This document shows positions 59,294-64,000 of a stretch of DNA of 64,000 nt, piece by piece. The notes beneath the pieces are model-generated. The model saw only the letters and a program-made list of their open reading frames with translations, had not been told where the DNA came from and did no database searches. The stretch is from Paenibacillus zeisoli (GTDB taxonomy: Bacteria > Bacillota > Bacilli > Paenibacillales > Paenibacillaceae), in contig NZ_RZNX01000008.1 of the NCBI RefSeq assembly GCF_003994465.1, positions 62,001 through 126,000 of the forward strand. The letters are read 5' to 3'. The stretch's first letter is position 1, and every line of letters starts with the position of its first letter. The position numbers were made by a program, and so were the translations under genes.

Positions 59294-61864
59294 TTACTTG
59301 CTCAGATGAGCCTGCATTTTCAGAAGCACGGTTACAGCTTCTGCTCTTGTTGTGGTATTAGCTGGAGCAAATTCATTAAGACCCTTGCCTTGAATAATGG
59401 CAAGCTGTTTCAATGCCGCCACTGCGCTTTTCGCCCATGCGGGAATGTTCTTATCATCCACGAAGCCTGTGGACGAGACAGCACCGGCAGATTGGCCTAA
59501 CGCTTTCGCGACCATTGCGGCCATTTCCGAGCGTGAAATATGGGCATCCGCACGGAATGTACCATCCTCATAACCCGTTACAATACCTGCTTGCACTGCT
59601 TGCGCTATCGATCGCTGTGCCCAGGCGCTGATCTTTCCGGCATCTGTGAATGTCAGCGTCGCTCCTTCTTCTTGAGGCTTCAACGTATTCATCAGCATAA
59701 CTGCAAATTCTGCACGCGTCACGGATTGATTCGGTCTGAATGTCCCATCCTGGTAACCTCGTACGATTCCACTGTCTACCGCTTGCTGAATATTAGCTTC
59801 AGCCCAGTGTTCAGAGATATCTGTTAACTTAGGCTTCCCTGTTGTTTGGCTTACAGCAAATACCGCAAACTTCGTAAAGTGATTGACCTCTGCGGTAATG
59901 TGATTACCGTCTACCTTTCCGCCAACTTCAATCCATTCCTTCTTTGCCTCATCATAATAGAATATAGACAGCTTTGCACCATTCAAGCTTGCCGGTTGGA
60001 ACGAGAAGCTCAAAGCCACCGGCTTACTGAAATTATCCGGGAAGTTCTTCAATATTTCATAGACAGGAGTGGCGAGAACTTCGTTCCCCTTAAACAAGGC
60101 CCCCGTGTTCAATACTTTCTCGATCGTTAAGTTCAATTCTCGGTCTGCAGCACCTGCCGGAACAGAGATAGAGACTGAATCTTCCAAACTGACCACGCCG
60201 CTCTTCCCTGCAGGAAGGGTTAACTTGCCATTTGTGGAGACGATAGGGGTGTTGTCAATAGGCGGTGTCACGGGAGTTGAACTTCCGCCGCTGTTATCAG
60301 CCGCGCGTGTCACGGTGATCGTGTAAGTCTTCGTTGTACCATCCTGCGCCGTCACAACGATGGTAATCACGTTATTGCCTACATTTAGATTAATCGCACT
60401 GCTTGGATGACCACTGGCTACCCCGACCCCATTCTCGGTTATTGTAGCGTGGCTGTCTGCAGTGCTAGGTGTTACCTTTATGCTGGATACTGGGTAAGCG
60501 ACCGCAGCATTATAGGAAGTTCCCTCCGGTATAAAAGCAGGAGACAATGTGCCCTGATCCAACGTTAAGCCTGATAGATTGGCATTGGCAGAACGCCACT
60601 GCGCATAGAGTGTGATATTACTCGTGCCTACCTGGAACGATGCGTCTGGATTGTAGCTCGTCCCGCTGCCATCCACTGCCGTGTTCCATCCGGCGAACGT
60701 GTAGCCTGGCTTAACCAAGCTTCCGGAGTTGCCGAGTACGGTGAGAGAGGTTCCTTCTTCATATTTATTACTGTCTGTCGGTACACTGCCACTGGTCGCC
60801 CCATTCCTATCATAGGTTATGGAGTAGACCGATTTGGTAGGTACAGACTGCATGGTATAAGCACTTTTATTCCCGTCGGTATCCTTGACGATTACATTAA
60901 AGTAATAGGTAGTTCCCGGTGCAAGTCCTGCCACCTGGTATGTGCCAATATCAGCCGTATAGCCTCCAATCGCTGTACCGTTTGCCTCTATATTGCTCAC
61001 TGTATCTATGTTGGGGCTGGCTGAGCGATACACCTGATACTGCAGGCTGCTGCTAAGGCTAAGGTTGTCGGTTGCTTTTGCCCAGTTCAAAGTCGCGCCG
61101 TGGGGGGTTACGTTGCTGGCGTTAATCGTTCTGCTGCTCACCGTAGGAGCTGTGAGATCCGGTTCCCGAGTTATATTGACTATGTACTGTCTGGAATTCG
61201 TGCTGCTGCTGGAAAACGTATCAATCGTTATCGCCTTACTGCCTACATTCAAAGGGATTGCCGCACTGTCCGTACCGCTTCCTGTCGTCACCCCATTCAC
61301 CTTCATGGAGCCTGCCCCATCGTTCAGCTTGGCCTTTATTGTCATAGAGGACGTAGTATAAGGCACTTGGACTTCATAGGAATAGGTATCCTTGTCAAAG
61401 GCAGGTGACAGCGTACCCGTAGAAGGTACCAAATGCCTCAGATCTGAATCCGAGGGTAGCGGAGAATGGACATGCAAGTTAATGATCCGGGATGCTGAAC
61501 CATCAGGCGAAGTAATTCGAATCTCCACCAGGTTGGTGGTTCCCTGATTAATGAGGAAGTAACCAGAGGAAGTCCAGTCCTCAATGTTAATCCAATCGCC
61601 CCCGTTAACCCGATAGGCCCTGGATTGATTCGTATCCTCTGACCGCACTCCGAGATAATACCTGTTATCAGCACTTGAATCCATGTATACATTATAGTCG
61701 CTGATCTCATTTGAAAACTCCGGATAGTGCTCCGTTCCCGTAGGAAAATTTAAAGCCAAGATATTCACGTTGTTGTTCACAGTTTCCGCCTTAGCCACAT
61801 TCCCTAAAGAAAGGGGCACAAGCAAACATACCGCAATAAGAAGCAAACCTACTTTTTTCAACAT
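59294..61864 (-). CDS. Large S-layer-homology surface protein with Ig-like, FnIII and InlB-type repeats
   Basis: An 856-residue secreted protein: signal peptide (1-26), cadherin-like beta-sandwich units (about 30-125, 135-235 and 430-520), a fibronectin III unit (about 238-345), an InlB/Listeria-Bacteroides repeat (YSITYDRNGATSGSV..GYTFAGWNT..ITLYAQW, about 348-427), a Pro/Thr linker, a ZU5-like unit (about 555-680) and three SLH repeats (about 690-856, with TRAEFAVML, SRSEMAAMV, TRAEAVTVL). The SLH repeats bind pyruvylated wall polymer. No catalytic domain is visible; adhesion or cell-surface scaffolding is likely. Confidence 0.9.
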   Translation of the reverse strand: MLKKVGLLLIAVCLLVPLSLGNVAKAETVNNNVNILALNFPTGTEHYPEFSNEISDYNVYMDSSADNRYYLGVRSEDTNQSRAYRVNGGDWINIEDWTSSGYFLINQGTTNLVEIRITSPDGSASRIINLHVHSPLPSDSDLRHLVPSTGTLSPAFDKDTYSYEVQVPYTTSSMTIKAKLNDGAGSMKVNGVTTGSGTDSAAIPLNVGSKAITIDTFSSSSTNSRQYIVNITREPDLTAPTVSSRTINASNVTPHGATLNWAKATDNLSLSSSLQYQVYRSASPNIDTVSNIEANGTAIGGYTADIGTYQVAGLAPGTTYYFNVIVKDTDGNKSAYTMQSVPTKSVYSITYDRNGATSGSVPTDSNKYEEGTSLTVLGNSGSLVKPGYTFAGWNTAVDGSGTSYNPDASFQVGTSNITLYAQWRSANANLSGLTLDQGTLSPAFIPEGTSYNAAVAYPVSSIKVTPSTADSHATITENGVGVASGHPSSAINLNVGNNVITIVVTAQDGTTKTYTITVTRAADNSGGSSTPVTPPIDNTPIVSTNGKLTLPAGKSGVVSLEDSVSISVPAGAADRELNLTIEKVLNTGALFKGNEVLATPVYEILKNFPDNFSKPVALSFSFQPASLNGAKLSIFYYDEAKKEWIEVGGKVDGNHITAEVNHFTKFAVFAVSQTTGKPKLTDISEHWAEANIQQAVDSGIVRGYQDGTFRPNQSVTRAEFAVMLMNTLKPQEEGATLTFTDAGKISAWAQRSIAQAVQAGIVTGYEDGTFRADAHISRSEMAAMVAKALGQSAGAVSSTGFVDDKNIPAWAKSAVAALKQLAIIQGKGLNEFAPANTTTRAEAVTVLLKMQAHLSK

Positions 61865-61970
61865 TTGATTTCAACTCCAGGCAAATAGAATAGGATACTA
61901 TTATTATTTCAATAACAAATGTATCACAAATGTTGATATTGTCGGAAAATTATATGACAAAAATTAGCTC

Positions 61971-62402
61971 TCAGCGAAAAATCGTAGATTGCAGAACCCC
62001 CATCGCTTCAGAAATTTTGACAAGCTCCGTTTCGGGCATTTGTTCAATCCTCTGCATAAAGAGCTTCTTCATGTGCTCAAAGGCCGCCGAAATCCTTTCC
62101 TCCCCTAATGGGGACAACCTGATATAATGCCTTCTTCGATCCTCGGCATCCTCAGTTCCTTCGCAAAGCCCCTTTAACCGCAGCTTTCGGATCTCCCGGC
62201 TCATATTTGGCATGGAAATGCCCTTGCACTCGCTGAGCTCACTTATAGTAATCGGCTGCTTCACAGACAATAACTCCAGAATCTCATATTGCAGCGGGGT
62301 AATATCGTCCATCGGCATATCTTTGGTCAGATCATAGTGCAGTTGATGAGTTGAAGCAATAAAGGATGCCAATTGCTGAAATAACATTTCTTTGGTCACC
62401 AT
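61971..62402 (-). CDS. MarR-family regulator
   Basis: A 143-residue MarR protein with ITPLQYEILELLSVKQPITISELSECKGISMPNMSREIRKLRLKGLCEGTEDAEDRRRHYIRLSPLGEERI (winged HTH with the DRR wing). It is divergent from a quinone-reductase-like gene; the 129-bp gap holds repeated TTATCA/TGATAA palindromes. AAAGGAGG precedes the ATG. It should repress both directions until an electrophile or quinone releases it. Confidence 0.88.
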   Translation of the reverse strand: MVTKEMLFQQLASFIASTHQLHYDLTKDMPMDDITPLQYEILELLSVKQPITISELSECKGISMPNMSREIRKLRLKGLCEGTEDAEDRRRHYIRLSPLGEERISAAFEHMKKLFMQRIEQMPETELVKISEAMGVLQSTIFR

Positions 62403-62463
62403 TTCAGACCGTCCTCCTTTGGAAAGTTTATATCCATTAAAAATAAAATATTATCAAAACATA

Positions 62464-62516
62464 ATTATCATTTGACAACAAAAATCAATTTGTGTTACTT
62501 TATTATCAAATGATAA
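62464..62516. promoter_or_regulatory. Paired MarR operators
   Basis: TTATCATTTGACAA (62464-62477, one mismatch) and the perfect TTATCAAATGATAA (62503-62516) lie 39 bp apart in the divergent gap; the second overlaps the leader of the oxidoreductase gene, ending 15 bases before its ATG. Confidence 0.75.
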
Positions 62517-62531
62517 CAAAGTAGGTGTGAT

Positions 62532-63119
62532 ATGAAAACCCTGATTATCTTCACCCATCCGAACCATCAAAGCTTATCCTATTCATTTCTTGAGGCAACG
62601 ATTCAAGGGCTGCAAGACAACCCAAACAAACACGAAATTGAAGTAGTCGATTTATACGCCGAATCGTTCGATCCGCTTCTCGTGTTCAATGAACACAAAC
62701 GGAGAAGGGATATGCACATCGATCCAAAGCTGGAGAAGTACCGTAACCAGCTGCTGTGGGCTGAGCGAATCGTGTTTATTTATCCGATCTGGTGGGGACG
62801 CCCTCCTGCTATGCTGCTTGGCTATATTGATCAGATGTTTGCTTCCAATTTTGCTTATCGCGACAAGGGAGGCCTCTTCCCGGAGGGATTGCTGAAAGGG
62901 AAATCCGTCGTCTGTATCTCAACAATGAAGGGACCTGTACTTTACCCTCTCTTCTGGCTCAATAATGCCCACAAAACTCTGATGCGAAGAGCGTTATTCA
63001 GCTTTGTTGGAATCAAGAAAGTCAAATTTTTCGAATTTGGAAATATGGAGAAGTCCGGTGGCAATCAGGCGAAAAAGCTCAAGCAAGTTCATCAATATTT
63101 CAAAACTATCATACAATGA
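62532..63119 (+). CDS. NAD(P)H-dependent flavin oxidoreductase (NQO1/KefF-type flavodoxin fold)
   Basis: A 195-residue flavodoxin-fold protein: TLIIFTHPNHQSLSYSFLEATIQGL forms the FMN phosphate loop, VDLYAESFDPLLVFNEHKRR and WAERIVFIYPIWWGRPPAMLLGYIDQMFASNFAY are the hallmarks of NAD(P)H quinone reductases such as B. subtilis YwrO. It reduces quinones by two electrons. Regulated by the divergent MarR. The next gene follows 16 bp later. Confidence 0.88.
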   Translation: MKTLIIFTHPNHQSLSYSFLEATIQGLQDNPNKHEIEVVDLYAESFDPLLVFNEHKRRRDMHIDPKLEKYRNQLLWAERIVFIYPIWWGRPPAMLLGYIDQMFASNFAYRDKGGLFPEGLLKGKSVVCISTMKGPVLYPLFWLNNAHKTLMRRALFSFVGIKKVKFFEFGNMEKSGGNQAKKLKQVHQYFKTIIQ

Positions 63120-63135
63120 AATGGAGAGTAATGGC

Positions 63136-63708
63136 ATGGTGAAGGCAGGAAATAAGCTGTTCGCACAAGGAAGAATCGCTGTCTTTCTATTCTTACTAAC
63201 CTTACTTGCTATGTTCGTGATTAATGTGCTGCCCGTACCGAATTCTGTATCTTATATTCAAAAGGTATCCCATTCTCGGGCCCCTCTCCCCGATACGCTG
63301 TTCTATTACAGCAGTCATCGGTTGTACGACATCCTTGACTCTCTTGGGGCCACTGGCCGGGAGGCTTACCGATCATTTCTGCGTACTATCGATGCTGCAT
63401 TCCCACTCCTCTACTCCAGTGCGTTAGCGCTGAGCATCAGGGTACTCGTCCGCCTGGCTGCATCAAGATCAACCCGCGCGTCCAAACTTTATCTTCTTCC
63501 CCTACTCGCCGGGCTATTTGATTACATAGAGAACTTGTCCATACTAGTAATATTGTCTAACTACCCGGAACACTTGGACGCGATAGCTGCAATATCAGGC
63601 TGCTTCACGCCAGCTAAATGGCTCATGTCCTTCCTTTCGTTAACGATTCTGGTCATTGCCGCTGTCTTGGCAGTATGGAGGAAAGGGGATCAACCATTTA
63701 ATTATTAA
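63136..63708 (+). CDS. Integral membrane protein, unknown, co-transcribed with quinone reductase
   Basis: A 190-residue protein with four predicted helices (about residues 13-31, 93-112, 122-140 and 165-185). The start at 63136 (MVKAGNKLFAQGRIAVFLF) is chosen for GGAGAG 7 bases upstream; the frame extends back into the previous gene. It includes FYYSSHRLYDILDSLGATGREAYRSF and LYLLPLLAGLFDYIENLSILVILSNYP. I do not recognise a named function. Position suggests a membrane partner in the MarR-controlled stress unit. Confidence 0.7.
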   Translation: MVKAGNKLFAQGRIAVFLFLLTLLAMFVINVLPVPNSVSYIQKVSHSRAPLPDTLFYYSSHRLYDILDSLGATGREAYRSFLRTIDAAFPLLYSSALALSIRVLVRLAASRSTRASKLYLLPLLAGLFDYIENLSILVILSNYPEHLDAIAAISGCFTPAKWLMSFLSLTILVIAAVLAVWRKGDQPFNY

Positions 63709-63728
63709 TTAAATGCACCCAACACAAA

Positions 63729-63770
63729 ATGGCTCCCCGTTCTATACGGAGAGCCATTCTATACTTTTTT
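63729..63770. terminator. Terminator
   Basis: AATGGCTC..CCGT (63729-63740) and ACGG..GAGCCATT (63746-63758), then TTTTTT at 63765-63770. Confidence 0.85.
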
Positions 63771-63784
63771 CAATTCATGTAGGG

Positions 63785-64000
63785 TTAAAGGAACCCAATA
63801 TATTGCAGCAGCCTTCTAATTAAAGTGACCGCTTCCGCTCTAGAAGCATCCGCCCGTGGATGAAATTCGCCATTCGGATAGCCCTGTATCAGTTGGGCAT
63901 TCACCAACCCTGCAGCTGAAGTTGTGAACGAATCCATAATCTGATCGGCATCTTTAAAGCGTTCCAGACCGGATAAACTTGAATCCAGGGTGATCTCCGG
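63785..64000 (-). CDS. S-layer-homology protein, C-terminal fragment (gene continues beyond window)
   Basis: The minus-strand frame is open from the window end to a TAA at 63787-63785 (71 residues visible). The text contains FKDADQIMDSF, NAQLIQGYPNGEFHPRADASRAEAVTLIRRLL, the second half of an SLH repeat followed by a short end. It is a wall-anchored surface protein whose main part lies outside the window. Confidence 0.85.
   Translation of the reverse strand, partial: PEITLDSSLSGLERFKDADQIMDSFTTSAAGLVNAQLIQGYPNGEFHPRADASRAEAVTLIRRLLQYIGFL

Overview
The window looks like a chromosomal segment of a Gram-positive, endospore-forming Bacillales bacterium, most likely Paenibacillus or a close relative. 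The reasons are moderate G+C, strong AGGAGG-type ribosome binding sites, frequent GTG and TTG starts, T-box control of thrS, a monothiol bacilliredoxin, a YheC/YheD coat-type protein, S-layer-homology proteins, and many genes that resemble Bacillus subtilis loci (yvfRSTU, ycgRQ, ywaF, yqkE, catDE, copZA, ppaC). I saw no rRNA, tRNA, CRISPR array, prophage or intact insertion sequence.

Layout. 1-6535 (minus strand): a probable organosulfur or thioether scavenging cluster with a peptide-type solute-binding protein (cut by the window edge), a DinB-like protein, two LLM flavin monooxygenases, an M20 amidohydrolase and a LysR regulator. 6751-7431: a diguanylate cyclase. 7509-14350 (minus): a nitrate respiration or assimilation operon with a membrane subunit, a molybdopterin oxidoreductase, a four-cluster ferredoxin, a Tat-dependent Rieske protein, a small membrane protein, a NarK transporter fused to a PAS domain, and two small unknown proteins. 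14579-15343: a secreted tandem CBM21 protein. 15764-18072 (plus): an NreA/NreC/NreB-like nitrate sensing system that plausibly controls the nitrate operon; similar GGGG/CCCC palindromes lie just upstream of both predicted promoters. 18355-21733: an ABC-2 transporter with its two-component system (YvfRSTU type). 22006-25842: a thioredoxin-reductase-like flavoprotein, peptide deformylase, a LysE exporter and an APC permease. 26138-27030: a PemK/MazF-family toxin without a visible protein antitoxin, followed by two copies of a structured RNA element whose stems differ only by compensatory changes. 27095-39237: TetR/MBL pair, a GGDEF protein, YqkE, YwaF, UlaG-like and Lrp proteins, MFS/MarR, a hybrid histidine kinase, BrxC, YcgR/YcgQ. 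39369-45423: LTA-synthase-like protein, Mn-dependent pyrophosphatase, GNAT, T-box-thrS. 45504-48951: quinone/catechol stress genes (CatE, CatD, an MhqA-like dioxygenase) around an XRE-cupin regulator and an intergenic repeat region. 49123-54684: YheC-like protein, aminotransferase, glutathione peroxidase, CopA/CopZ. 54964-58907: alkaline phosphatase with PhoP-like boxes, a MerR regulator divergent from a small Cys-rich membrane protein whose reading frame carries an early amber codon, and a chemotaxis receptor. 59294-64000: a large SLH surface protein, a MarR-controlled quinone-reductase-like pair, and the C-terminus of a second SLH protein.

The most novel-looking items are the PemK-linked duplicated RNA element, the NarK-PAS fusion inside an unusual nitrate reductase operon, the candidate NreC-type palindromes, and the amber-interrupted membrane protein behind a textbook MerR promoter. 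All functional statements come from reading protein motifs and gene order; no database search was run.
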